Positions 1-11,725 are shown, counted from the first letter of the stretch. The stretch is DNA of 53,237 bases from Candidatus Altimarinota bacterium (GCA_023268615.1 JALQUC010000006.1:1-53237), one strand, 5' to 3'. The notes: generated by a model from the sequence alone, not told the origin. Numbers and translations are program-made.

Positions 1-73
1 AGTATTTTTTTCTCTGAAAATCGTGTGTTTTTTCGAAGTCTTGTTTTTGGCTTCATGGAGAGAATAGTAAGGA

Positions 74-910
74 TTACTGGAAGTAATCAACTACTCTAGA
101 CCCTTCATTATTCATTCGTCATTGTTCATTTCATTTGGGTATTTTGTACCCTGAGAGTGCCGCACGGCTCAGGTGGCATCACTTCCCTTGGTTATCAATC
201 AGTCGCACCATCATCTCATAGAGCGGCTGAATCTCCAGATCTGTAGCGAGATATTTGAGTCTATTGGTCGCCGAGATATATCGGTGCGGGATGAATTCAG
301 CAAATACCTCTTCTCGGAGACTGGGGGCATTTTTACGAAGCCAGCGCTCGATGATGGCGGTATCATTCACATCTGCCCCTGTACGGGTCGTCAGAGCCTC
401 CAGGAGAGCATGTTCGGGCGCTGTCACCATGAATTGGACTCATTCTATGGTCAGGCGAGTAGAGTATTTCTTGATAAGCGGGTAGAGCGACTTCTTCTCC
501 CCTCTCACCACCTGAGACACGAGACGGTAATCTCCGAGGAGTGCGAGCTTGGCTGCGTCCTTTTGCGTGACTATCTGCATCGTCTCCGGGAGCGAATAAT
601 CACGGAGCGAAAAGGCGAGAGCCTTTGAGCCAGTGATAATCCCCTGCCCCAGATAATTTTCGGCGATGACTTTTTTGAGAATAGGCCAGTAGAAATCCTC
701 TGGGTCCAATTTCTCACCCAAATTCCACAGATACATACCCTTGCGAATCGAGACGAGAACTCCGGTCGAGACAAGTCGATGGACGATCTTGTACGCTGCA
801 CCTTTTTTCACATCACCCCGGGCGGATTCGAGCATGGCTTCTATATCAACAAGTGACCATAGCTTTTGTCATTTCTTCCTCATTTTTTGAACAATTTTAT
901 CAAAATCCAT
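74..910 (-). CDS. AbiEi-like winged-helix protein (type IV antitoxin/abortive-infection regulator family), UGA=Gly
   Basis: Stitched ORFs 440..835 and 179..430 through TGA; start MDFDKIVQKMRKKGQKLWSLVDIEAML; 'YKIVHRLVSTGVLVSIRKGMYL' resembles the AbiEi N-terminal wHTH. The C-terminal tail past 181 depends on code 25. Confidence 0.5.
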
Positions 911-1093
911 ATCAGTCAATTATATTATAAAATAGGGCTATACCTGTTATAATTTTAGTATATTTTTATCTATAAAATTGCAATAGTTTTTTCTATAAAT
1001 ATATGATTTTATTATCCTGTATGAGTCATAATTGTATCCAGGAAAATCGCTCTCATATGTCCTTTTTACTGCTTTTAGACATTGGCACTTTTA

Positions 1094-1274
1094 CCGTCAT
1101 CCTCGTGCAAGTGAGTTCATTGCGAAGCGGGGACGAACGAAGACACGGGGATCCAGGTAAATAAACTACGCAAAGCGTTCCCTCTATACTTTTAGGGATT
1201 TTTATTATTCACCTGGATTCCGGCTCGATATTTCCCCTGACTTCGTCAATGAGAAACATCGTCCGGAATGACGG
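1094..1274. repeat. Imperfect palindromic intergenic element
   Basis: Left arm ccgtcatcctcgtg...ggggatccaggt is the imperfect reverse complement of right arm cacctggattcc...ccggaatgacgg. Confidence 0.6.
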
Positions 1275-1371
1275 AACTGATACTTTTTACATTTATAAAA
1301 ATTTCCTATACTTCCTGTATTCAAAAAGAGGAAAACCTCTCTTTTGGCATTTGTATTTCGTATCTCGTATT

Positions 1372-2829
1372 ATGAATCTCAGTACCGCTTCTCTCATCGA
1401 TATGCTCGCTGGTCTCCGTGACGGCACTCTCACCCAGGCTCAGATCTGGGAACACTTTGACCATGTGACCACAGAACTCGATGATGAGCTCCAGGCGTAT
1501 AATCACAGGACGAAAGAAAAGCCCGAAGCGGCTCAAGGTCCTCTCGCAGGTCTCCCTGTGGCTATCAAGGATGTCTACAGTGAAACTGGCGTCCCAACGA
1601 CCGCTTCAAGTAAAATGCTCGAGAACTACATCGCTCCCTACGAATCAACGGCGACGAAGCGTCTCAAAGAAGCTGGTATGGTCAGCCTCGGAAAAGTAAA
1701 CCACGATGAATTTGCGATGGGTGCGACGGGTGAAAACTCCGCTCTCCGAATCTCTCGAAATCCCTGGGATACCTCTCGCGTCCCTGGTGGAAGTAGCTCT
1801 GGCTCTTCTGTCGCTGTCGCCTCAGGCATGGCTCCTGTCTCTATCGCCACTGATACAGGCGGAAGTATTCGTCAGCCTGCGTCTCTCACGGGTGTCGTCG
1901 GATTCAAGTGAACCTACGGGACTGTCTCTCGCTACGGTGTCATCCCGATGGCGTCCTCTCTCGATACGATGGGTGTCCTCTCTCGCACTGTCCGAGATGC
2001 TCACCTCGTCTGGGATGCTATGCAGGGTCACGATCCTCTCGATGCTACCACGCTCGATGGCAGAATCGAAGTCTCACCTGACATCTGGAATCGCACAGAC
2101 CTCAAGGGTGTAAAAATCGGACTTCCAAAAGAATACTTCGGAGACGGTATCGAAGCCGGAACACGAGAAGTCATCGAACAAGCCAAAAAAACACTCACAG
2201 ACCTCGGAGCCGAGCTCATCGAAGTCTCTCTCCCCTCGACAGACTACGCTCTCGCTGCCTACTATGTCATCGTCCCGAGTGAAGTTTCTTCAAACCTCGC
2301 ACGATTTGATGGTGTGAGATTCGGACATATCACGGGCGAGGAATTCCGCGACTACGCAGACTGGATCAGCCATACGAGAAGTGAAGGATTCGGTGCAGAA
2401 TCAAAACGCCGTATCATGATCGGAGCATTTGCGCTCTCATCTGGATTTTACGATGCATACTACCACCGCGCGTCTCTCGTCCGAGAACTCGTGAGAAAAG
2501 AATTCGCTGAAACATTTGAAAAAGTCGATGTCCTCGCCACTCCTGTCTCCCCTATGGTCGCATGGAAAATCGGTAAGATGGACAACGACCCTCTCGCCAA
2601 CTACATGGCAGACATCTTCACCGTCCCTGGTGCTCTCGCTGGTATCCCTGGACTCTCTGTCCCAGCTGGCTACGCCGCACCGGCAGACGACGCCTCGATC
2701 GAGCTTCCCGTAGGTCTCCAGATAATGGGACCAAAACTCGGAGAAGAAAAAGTCCTCATGGTCGGTCATCTCTTCGAACAAGCTATGCAAGAGAAAATCA
2801 ATGCACAGAGACCGAAAGTTTGGAAGTAA
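1372..2829 (+). CDS. gatA: Glutamyl/aspartyl-tRNA amidotransferase subunit A
   Basis: Amidase signature [41 protein letters not shown](G)TYGTVSRYG; one in-frame UGA. Confidence 0.93.
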
Positions 2830-2835
2830 GAGATA

Positions 2836-3549
2836 TTATCTCGCGAGAAGTTCTCCTGCCATGTCCTTGAAGTCCGCAAATACATCAGCCGTACGAGAAC
2901 GGTACATTTTTTGTTTCTTTGTATTGAGGGGCATACTTTTCAGGAGAGCTGTCCACGCTTGGTAGGTAAGAGGAGTGTATGTTCACGAATGAAGAGCTGA
3001 GGGTATCATATAGTCAGGAGGGATATATGAGAAAGGTTTTTTTCTAAGAGCATTGCCCTTGGCTATGTCTCATAGATCCACTCGATACGACGGTGCGTAG
3101 ATACCGTGTCCGAGTGGAAAAAGTATCTCACATACTGCTTCTTGTGCTGTTATCTGTATACGAAATATTCCTCCTGCGGAACGGATATCCGACAATTCAA
3201 ACTCATTTATCACATGACGAAAACAGAGCCAGGTCATGGCATCCATGGTTCGCTGATGTTTTTCTTGAATAGCTATTATTTTCGATGCGGCAGATTGGAC
3301 ATCTTTCAATAGTCCAGAAAATCCAGGAATCTCTGGCACAATAGTACCAATACCTACTTTCTTTTCTCTATAGTCTGTGTCAATAGTCTCTATGCGACCA
3401 ATGGTCGGTCGAACAATTCCTATAGGTGTGCACGCTGTATGTGGTATATCATAGAGCATTCCTGCGTGTATTATCGGTGTCCCCAATTCAACTCACTCGT
3501 ACTCGAGATAGCGGTCTGCTTCAGCAATGAGTCCTTGTAGTTCTTTCAT
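2836..3549 (-). CDS. Hypothetical protein
   Basis: MKELQGLIAEADRYLEYEGVELGTPIIHAGMLYDI...; open through several TGA codons to TAA. Confidence 0.6.
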
Positions 3550-3624
3550 ATCTAACAAGGAATTATATTTATACTGAAAAACTTACAAGTATTTTATTCC
3601 CTTATTTACCATCAATTAGTTCAA

Positions 3625-4290
3625 CTACTTATCAATATCTGAGAATTTGCTGAGATAAACACGCCATTTATTATGATAGTATTCCCTCCTTTCAATATCC
3701 ATACTATCAAATGCAGGATGTACTATTACTTCTTCGAGTAGATTCATGAGATTACACATTTCTTGGTAGAGTCTGTCTCTCGCGAGTATACATCTCGTTT
3801 TATACATAGACAGTCCCCTGCTTTTTATTTCTTTATGAGCGTAAAGTATCAAAAAATATCACTTCATACTTCTAAAATTTGACCATAAAAAATCAACTGT
3901 TTGTTCAGTGTGTTCTATCTGGGAAAGAAGAGAGTATAGCTTTAGCTGCTCTAATAAAATCTGAAATCTATTATTTGCTCTCACAAGATAATTCCAATAT
4001 CTGTCTTGATCTCCTTGTGGCAGCACTGCATAATCAGGACTATCCGTAAAATCTAGAGCCCTATCTGCAGATTCTTTTACTGCTTGAGAAGGTAGATCTA
4101 GGTGATCAGTTCAGTTATTCCAAGCAGTCAAAATATCACGCTTATTGGCTCATTCCGAAGCTACAATAACGGTATCAAGTAATTCACGAATCGAATTTGA
4201 AAATTCTGAAATTCTCACCGTACACTCACGGAGATAAGGATGCACTTCAGAAATGGGACGATTTGATCCTTCCATATATTTATAACACAT
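3625..4290 (-). CDS. Hypothetical protein
   Basis: Stitched through TGA (…LLDTVIVASECANKRDILTAWNNGTDHLDLP…); TAG stop. Start uncertain (4275 or 4290). Confidence 0.5.
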
Positions 4291-4321
4291 GGTAGACAAA
4301 TATCCTTCTCTGTAAAGAGGA

Positions 4322-5176
4322 TTAATGACTATCTCTGTGCATCATCATAGTCTCTCCGAGCATGAGCTTCATCTGAGCTATTTCTTCACTCTGGACGCGG
4401 ATGACCTCTCGAGCAAAATCTGAGACTTCTTTGCGGGCGTCGAGTCGGAGAAGTGATTCTGCCATCTGGACTGCTCCCATATGATGCATAATCATCCCCT
4501 GGAGGAATCATGTATCGAGGGCTTTTCCTGAGAGCTTTGTCCCATCCCCCATCATATTCTGGTAGCTCGACTTCACGGTCGAATAATTCCAGTCTTTTGA
4601 CCATTTCTGCATCATGGCGATTTCTTTTTCCTGAGCGGTGATGATAGCCTGAGCGAGCTTGCGAAGTTCTGCACTCTCCCCTCGTGCTACGACGAGACGA
4701 GCTGTCGTGACGGCTTCCTGGTGATGAGGAATCATATTGACGACAAATGCTTCTTCGAAGGTCACCATACTGCTATGGTCCATCATGTCGTGATTCATGC
4801 CTCCCATAGGGGCCTCGTTAAATTTTTCACAACCCTGCATCTCTGGCATCTCTCGACAATGTTCGCGGAGAGCGAAGTCTTTGTCATATTCTTGTTCTAC
4901 CATAGCATGGCCATCTCCGTGATGATCATCAAATTGTGCGGGAGTAATGCGGGCAAGAGGATAGCAGATAAGAAAGAGAATGCTCGTTATGAGAACAGCA
5001 CGACCGAGAGTATCAGAGAAAGAATTTTTGATACCTTCTTTTTCACGAAAAACTAAGAGCGAGATAAAATATCCGAGAGGAATAATCCAGGCACTCCTCC
5101 ATGGAGAATCGAGAAAATGCTGGAAACCACCCGCAACCATCGCTGTACTAATGGAGAACACTACACCTATAAGCAA
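4322..5176 (-). CDS. Membrane protein with C-terminal DUF305 domain
   Basis: DUF305-type motifs FVVNMIPHHQEAV and FLQGMIMHHMGAVQMA, N-terminal TM segments; UGA read through at 4508; TTG start in the supplied track. Confidence 0.75.
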
Positions 5177-5376
5177 AACTCTCCCATATCAATTTTTGAA
5201 CCTGAGAGATTTCGTTCATAGGCGAGACCAACGACAAACACTACGACACCTATTACTGCCGTGACGAGACTCCGAAATCCAGAGAAAAATCAGTGACTAA
5301 TCGCACCTGATATGAGACCAATACCGATATACTGAAGCATGATAGCTGTATGACGAGGGAAAAGTGGTTCCTTCAT
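5167..5376 (-). CDS. Small membrane protein or N-terminal part of the DUF305 protein (frame break)
   Basis: MKEPLFPRHTAIMLQYIGIGLISGAISHGFFSGFRSLVTAVIGVVVFVVGLAYERNLSG...; overlaps the next ORF in the -1 frame. Confidence 0.45.
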
Positions 5377-5384
5377 AGAGAGAA

Positions 5385-5672
5385 TTATTTACGAGTAGAG
5401 ACATCCCAGATGCGAGTGAATTCTTCGACGAATTTTTCACCTTTTTTAGGATTCTTATCAGAGAGATCAGTGCGACCACAGCAGAGGAGATGATTTTTCA
5501 TCAGGTCCACATTGACACCTCTGAGGAGTCCGATAGCAGCATTTATTTGTTGGCCAATATCTCCACAATAACAATCATCTTCTATCATTTGACTCACCTT
5601 GGTGAGCGTTCCTTGGGCTTTTTTGACAGCCAGGAGGAGTTTTTTTTGCAGTGCAGGATTTGATTCTATCAT
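5385..5672 (-). CDS. csoR: CsoR/FrmR-family metal-sensing repressor (probably copper)
   Basis: MIEDDCYCGDIGQQINAAIGLLRGVNVDLMKNHLLCC: C-x-H-xxx-C metal ligands of the CsoR fold. Confidence 0.85.
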   Translation of the reverse strand: MIESNPALQKKLLLAVKKAQGTLTKVSQMIEDDCYCGDIGQQINAAIGLLRGVNVDLMKNHLLCCGRTDLSDKNPKKGEKFVEEFTRIWDVSTRK

Positions 5673-5678
5673 AAGAAA

Positions 5679-6065
5679 TTAATTAACATTTATAACAAAA
5701 TTATACATACCCATACTACAGGTTCCCTGAATTTTTTCACCTGTTTTGGGGATACCGAGATCTATTTCAGTCTCACCACTGGCAGGAAGAGATGAACGAT
5801 AATTGACCGACCTGATAACGAGAGCCGATGAACAGTCGTAGGTTCCATTTGTTTTCACAACAAGCTTTGTTGGTATACCTCATGTTATAGTTGAGGTTCT
5901 CGGACGATAACCACCCCTAGCATTTATAGTCACATACTGGACACCCTCACTCACAACTACATTCGCGACTGGATTTTCGACTGACACTCCATTCTTTGGT
6001 ATCATAATAAATACGCTCACAAGAGCAAGGATACCAACCAAAATCCATGGAAGATTTTTTTTCAT
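5679..6065 (-). CDS. Cupredoxin-like secreted/membrane-anchored protein
   Basis: N-terminal TM MKKNLPWILVGILALVSVFI; C-terminal GTCSMGMYNFVINVN resembles type-1 copper motif; UGA read through. Confidence 0.65.
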
Positions 6066-6069
6066 ATAA

Positions 6070-7083
6070 TTAGAGATTAATAATTGGAGGAATAATACCG
6101 AATCATGCCAATCATGCAAGGAGCGCAAAAATACCTAATCCTAAAACTACAACTCCAGCTGACGCAAAAAAGAGAGGTGCGTGTTTTGATCTAGAGAAAC
6201 CTTCAACACCAAAAGAAAGCAAGGCTAAAACTGGAAAAGTACCAAGAGCAAATGCAGTCATGATCAATCCTCCCGAAATAATTGAGCTGCTTGAAAGTGC
6301 CGCAATTTGCATTGACTGAGTAAAACCACATGGCAGAAAAAAAGTACCAAATCCTATGAAAATCGGTGTAAGAGTTTTGTGTTCTATTTTTTTAAAAAAT
6401 TCAAAAATGCCAACAGGAAGTGTTATTTTACTATGATGAAAAATCCCCATCAAGTCCGCACCAAGAAGAATCATCACCAACGCAGCAAGAATACCAAGTA
6501 AACTCGTCAGAAAATAATTTATCTCAAACACATGTCAGAGTGCTCAAAGAAATCATCACAGTATCGCAAAACCAACTATTCGAGAGAGATGAAAAAGAAA
6601 TATATTTTTCTTATCACTCACGGTATCTTGAGATATTTTTGCTGAGAGGGATAATACGAGTCCTCCAACAACAGCCAAACAGCTCGAAACTGATGCAATC
6701 AGACCAATAATAAAACTCGTTACTGGGGTCACCTGTCCCCCGATGCCAAAATTAAGAATACCTGTTTTCTGGAGAAGAAAGAAGACCGACAGAAAGACAA
6801 GACCAATTGGCAATGCTTGCCAGATAACTCCGTTATCTTTCTTTTCTTTTACTTTTTTCTCAACTGAAAGCGAATAGCCATTGTGTCGTATCTTCTCAGT
6901 TAATATCGCCGCCAGCTTGTGCTGGGTATCCTCAAGGGTTGTATCGATCGAGACGGTTTCGTGCTTCAGATCAACATTGGTATGATCAATGCCGATCTGT
7001 TCATTTAGAGTATCTTCTATGAAGATTTTGCACGATGGACAGTGAGTACCGGAAATATGAAATGTATAAGTTCTTGTTGTCAT
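6070..7083 (-). CDS. Heavy-metal-associated domain fused to TauE/SafE-type membrane transporter
   Basis: N-terminal HMA-like TFHISGTHCPSCK, then multi-TM with SSCLAVVGGLVLS and FFLPCGFTQSMQ; several UGA (AILGGFLGALGHVFEIN). Confidence 0.8.
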
Positions 7084-7102
7084 ATAATTTTATTAAAAAT
7101 AG

Positions 7103-8236
7103 TTACGGGGTACCGCCTGTTTCTTTATTCCATATACTAATGCCGTTCGGCATTTCTCCAACCTTTAAGCGAGCAATCTCTTTATTTGTTGCTGTTGCTA
7201 TGATTGAAATATCCTTACTGAGAAGATTTGTCACATAAACAAACTTCCCAGCCTTGTCCACGACAACGCCATGTGGGGCGTCTCCAGCAAGAATAATCTG
7301 GTCAACTTTTCTTTGATTAATATCAATGCGATAAACTGTATTTCCAGTTGGCTGTTCAAAATAATATCCCTGATTTACGGCATACAAGTACTTTGAATCA
7401 GGAGTAACATAAAGCTGTACTGAGCCTTTTGCATCTTCAGGAAGGTTGATATAACCCTGTTCATCTGTCTTTGTATTGATCCAAGCGACCTTTTTTGTTT
7501 CATACACCGATCCAAAGATGTAATTGCCGTCTGGGGTAACAGCAGTTTGAATCACTGAGCCAGATAGCGGGTATTTTTTTATCGAAACATCCTGAAGGTT
7601 AACTTCAGCAATTGCTTTTCCGCCAATCAGGGCAATGTATAATTTTGTACCGTCAGTAGAGAGGCGCAGCCCATGGGGAGCGCTGCCTTCATTTAGAGAA
7701 ATGGTTCTCATGATTTTTTGATTTGTCAGATCAATGATATAAATTTTACTTTTCTCTTGAGATGCTATGTAAGCCAAAGTGCCTTCGGCATTAACAACAA
7801 CATGTGCAAGATGAGAATCAATTTCAATTGGCAACGATCCAGTAATTGTATCGGTAAGCGGATCGATGATAAAAATCTTATCTAATAAACCGTCTGATAT
7901 TTCATCTGCCTTTTCCGATCCATTTTCTCCCATGACACCACGCTCAACATTCGCTGTCACCAGTACAACTTTTCCATTCGGAGCAACTTGAACATTGTGT
8001 GTCGTATATTTTACAAATTTGTTATTTTGAACTTCGGATAAATCAATCGACTTGATCATCTTTCTGCTCTGCGTGTCAATAACACCAACTCTTCCTTCTG
8101 CCTCAATTGCAATATAAACCTTTTCTTCATAATTTTGACTAGAACCTTCCTTATTTTGAGAGCTCAAAACAACCGCGCCAATTATGAATGGCGATAGTGC
8201 GAGTCCAATTACTGTGATTAATGTTATTTTCTTCAT
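7103..8236 (-). CDS. YVTN-family beta-propeller repeat protein
   Basis: Repeated YIIDLTNQKIMRTISL / DKAGKFVYVTNLLSKDISIIATATNKEIA blades; no internal TGA. Confidence 0.85.
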   Translation of the reverse strand: MKKITLITVIGLALSPFIIGAVVLSSQNKEGSSQNYEEKVYIAIEAEGRVGVIDTQSRKMIKSIDLSEVQNNKFVKYTTHNVQVAPNGKVVLVTANVERGVMGENGSEKADEISDGLLDKIFIIDPLTDTITGSLPIEIDSHLAHVVVNAEGTLAYIASQEKSKIYIIDLTNQKIMRTISLNEGSAPHGLRLSTDGTKLYIALIGGKAIAEVNLQDVSIKKYPLSGSVIQTAVTPDGNYIFGSVYETKKVAWINTKTDEQGYINLPEDAKGSVQLYVTPDSKYLYAVNQGYYFEQPTGNTVYRIDINQRKVDQIILAGDAPHGVVVDKAGKFVYVTNLLSKDISIIATATNKEIARLKVGEMPNGISIWNKETGGTP

Positions 8237-8260
8237 AGATTTTTGATTAAATATTTGGCA

Positions 8261-10573
8261 TTACAAATTCTTGGCCTTTAAGCGCAGCGAGTTTCCGACG
8301 ACAGACACGCTCGACATCGCCATAGCAAACCCGGCGAAAACGGGAGATAACAGCCAGCCAAAAATAGGGAAAAACAGTCCGCTCGCTAATGGAATACCGA
8401 CGATGTTATAGATGAACGCCCAGAACAGGTTTTGCTTAATGCCTCGCATAGTAAACTTTGACAGACGCACCGCTTTTACAAGCTTGGAAATATCGCCATG
8501 AAGGAGGGTGATCCCGGCACTTTCGATGGCCACATCGGTTCCGGTGGCCATAGCGATACCTACGTCTGCTTGGGCCAACGCCGGAGCGTCGTTGACGCCA
8601 TCGCCAGCCATAGCGACAACATGGCCCTTATTCTGCAACTCTGTGATTTTAGCGAGTTTATCAGCGGGCATCACTTCAGCCACGACTTCATCAATTCCGA
8701 CCTGATCTGCGATATAGTGAGCCGTGTTTTTATTATCACCTGTGAGCATTACCATCTTAATTCCGAGCTTGTGTAGATTTTTTACCGCTTCGACAGCTTC
8801 CGGTTTTATCGCATCTGCGACCATAAAGATTCCTAGAAGCTCTTTTTTTGTTGCGAGTAAGACTGGCGTTTTGCCCTCGATTGTTTCTTTCGTGATTGAA
8901 TCAGTGTCGAAATGTATTTGAAGGTCGTCCAGTAGTTTTGTATTACCCGCATAATATTCAATACCATCGATGCGTCCTTTCACGCCCTTGCCCTTTATCG
9001 CTTCAAAGTCAGCAACGGCAGGAAGATCAATGTTTCTTTCTTTGGCAGAGAAAGCTATCGCATGGGCGATCGGATGTTCAGATTTATTTTCAAGTCCTGC
9101 CAATACTGAAATAATTTCGGTCTCTGATTTATCCGAAAGATTGTTGATGGAAACCAATTCAGGCTTCCCTCGTGTAACGGTACCAGTCTTATCGACCACT
9201 ATAGTATTAACTTTGTGGAGTTTTTCCAGGGTGGCAGCATCTTTTACGAGAATTCCTTCACGCGCACCTTTGCCTACTCCGACAATGATTGCGGTAGGGG
9301 TAGCTAGACCCAAAGCGCATGGACATGCAATAACCAATATGCCGACAAAAGAAACCAAACCATATGAAAGCGCCTGTGAAAAACCTAAGTACTGTGTACC
9401 AATGAGCAGCCAAGCATCCAGAGCGAGCACCGCTAATACCAAAACTATCGGAACAAAAACGGAGGAAATTTTATCGGCTAAAGCTTGAATTGGAGCCTTG
9501 CTTCCTTGAGCCTCCTCAACCATTTTGATGATTTGAGCAAGCAAGGTTTCAGATCCGACTTTCGTCGCTTTAAAAGTAAATGCTCCCGAAGTATTGATAG
9601 TTCCAGCTACAATAGAATCACCAGATTTCTTTTTTACTGGCATGGGTTCACCAGTAATCATTGACTCATCCACAAATGAAGATCCATCAACCAATATACC
9701 GTCAACTGGAATTTTCCCCGCAGGCTTTACAACAATAATTTCACCATGAACAACCTGATTTATTGGAATCTCTATTTCTCGGCCATCTCTTACAACGAGT
9801 GCAGTCTTCGCCTGAAGGTTTAAAAGTTTTTCGATGGCATCGCCTGTTTTTAATTTTGATTTCGCTTCAAGATATTTACCAAGCGCAATAAAGGTGATTA
9901 CCACGATCGTCACATCGTAATAACCTTGTTCAACATTCAAATAAGGACGCAGTGGTATCTCGAGAGCTGCAATCATCAGGCTATAGAGGTATGCAGCCAT
10001 GGTTCCCATCCCAATCAATGTATCCATGTTGGCCTTACCGTATCTAAGAAACCGATATATTCCAAGCAGATACGGCTTACCCACGACGAAGAGAACATAA
10101 GTAGCAAATGCTGGAAGGATATGATGAAAAAAATCTGACCAGACATACGGCATTGCTGAAACTATTTTAAATTGGGCGAGCATATCCCAACTCATAACAA
10201 AAATACTAAATATAGCCAGCGGAATAGCTGAAGCTACTTTTGATTTCATTTCGGCGATTTCGGCAAGTTTCTCTGTTTTGGATTGGTTAACTCCAAAATG
10301 AGAATCATGCTCATTCTCGCTCATGCCCATTTCGTGCACAGAGGATGTATATATATCGTGTTTTTCAATAAGAGAATATCCGAGTGGTTCTATTTTTTTT
10401 GAGAGATCAATAGGATTTATTTTTAACTCATCAAATATAATTTTGATTTTTTCTGCTCCATAGTTCACAGAAGCATATTCTACTCCGTCAATTTTTCAGA
10501 GAATTCTCTCAATAATACTTGCACACGATGCACAGTGCATTCATTTGATGGAGTAAGTATTTTCCTTGTTCAT
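8261..10573 (-). CDS. copA: P1B-type copper-translocating ATPase with N-terminal HMA domain
   Basis: CPC (VIACPCALGLATPT), DKTGT, SEHP, GDGVND motifs; N-terminal GMHCASC recovered only by reading UGA as Gly upstream of 10468. Confidence 0.95.
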
Positions 10574-10587
10574 AAATACAAAATATA

Positions 10588-10803
10588 TTATTTGATATCT
10601 TTTTTCATGCTCTCGAATTCTTCACGAGTTATTTCTCATTTCACATAGCGCTCCTTAAGTATATGTATAGCACTCTGCTTTTCTGGATTTCAAATCTGTT
10701 TTAGGAGAAAATATATTCCATAAATTACCACTCCCCAAAAGAATATGATAAAAAAGAAGCTGAAGGTATGAAATGGAAAATGCCCGTTGAAATAGTTCAT
10801 CAT
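10588..10803 (-). CDS. SHOCT-domain small membrane protein
   Basis: TM FHTFSFFFIIFFWGVVIYGIYFLL followed by NPEKQSAIHILKERYVKGEITREEFESMKKDIK; UGA at KGEI Gly. Confidence 0.75.
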
Positions 10804-10821
10804 AAAATATATATTAAAAGT

Positions 10822-10843
10822 CCATCCCGATTTGTCGGGATGG
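10822..10843. terminator. Perfect hairpin between metallothionein-like and SHOCT genes (terminator/attenuator candidate)
   Basis: ccatcccga tttg tcgggatgg. Confidence 0.5.
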
Positions 10844-10853
10844 AGAAATAGAA

Positions 10854-10928
10854 CTATTTACCACATCCTGTGCAAGAACAACTCTCACACGCGCATGCGC
10901 CAGTAGACTGACAAGCACAGTTTCCCAT
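10854..10928 (-). CDS. 24-aa Cys-rich metallothionein-like peptide
   Basis: MGNCACQSTGACACESCSCTGCGK (7 Cys of 24 residues), first ORF downstream of a CsoR-like operator. Confidence 0.6.
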   Translation of the reverse strand: MGNCACQSTGACACESCSCTGCGK

Positions 10929-10967
10929 AATAAAAATAGTGAGGAAATAATGTACCTGGTGTATATA

Positions 10968-10988
10968 ACCTATACCTCAGGTATAGGT
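10968..10988. promoter_or_regulatory. CsoR-like operator candidate
   Basis: Perfect 9-bp inverted repeat acctatacc-tca-ggtataggt immediately upstream of the copper operon. Confidence 0.5.
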
Positions 10989-11018
10989 ATACTACTAATA
11001 AAATCAGGAATGCCAAAT

Positions 11019-11720
11019 TTATATTCTATAAGATGTCTTGACATATCTTGAGGCATCATCAGAAAATCATATCAGCTCTGCTTCTGTAAAACTCTCTCAA
11101 GAAAATTCTGGATCCAGAGTACTTCAGGGACGGTAGTTTTGGAGATAGTAGTGTTGTGCGCCAGCGAGAAAAATGGCGATGGATATGATATCATCTCGTG
11201 TGTGAATTCACTTGATAACCGTCGTTCGAAATTCATAGTCTACATGAGATTGGCGAATTACATTTATACTTTCTTCAAATTTTTTCATAGGGATATCTAA
11301 TCCTATTAATTTATTATAACTAGGTGAAAAACTATGTTTGACATCCATAGCTATATAATCAACTACTTTTTCTTCTATTAAGCGACTTAAAACCTCTGGA
11401 TGGCTTCCATTAGTGTCGAGTTTTACGAGCAATCATAACGATTTGATTTTTCTACAAAAATGAAGCAAATCACCATGAATTGTGGGTTCTCCTCCACAAA
11501 TGACCACTCCATCAAGGATATTTTTTCGGGATTCCAGGAAGCGGAAAAAAATACCTTCGCCAATCATATGGGATGATCTTTTTTTGATCTCTTCCGGCAC
11601 AACAAAACGCCAATTATGACAATATCAGCACTTCATATTACATCCCGAAGTGAAAATGATGGTGGCCACTTTTCATGGATAGTCCAACAAAGTGGTTTCT
11701 TGAAGTCCGGCAATAAACAT
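11019..11720 (-). CDS. nrdG: Anaerobic ribonucleoside-triphosphate reductase activating protein (radical SAM)
   Basis: TSGCNMKCGYCHNW radical SAM cluster, VVICGGEPTIHGDL; multiple UGA; TAA stop. Confidence 0.88.
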
Positions 11721-11725
11721 AATAA

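Noticed and set aside
173-628. Opposite-strand ORF of 151 aa (and similar long antisense ORFs such as 31477..32118, 37660..38076, 38524..39015, 41653..42342)
   Set aside because: They lie antisense to well-supported genes (AbiEi-like, gnd, exoX, wecG, dipZ-like), have no recognisable motifs and are likely shadow ORFs.
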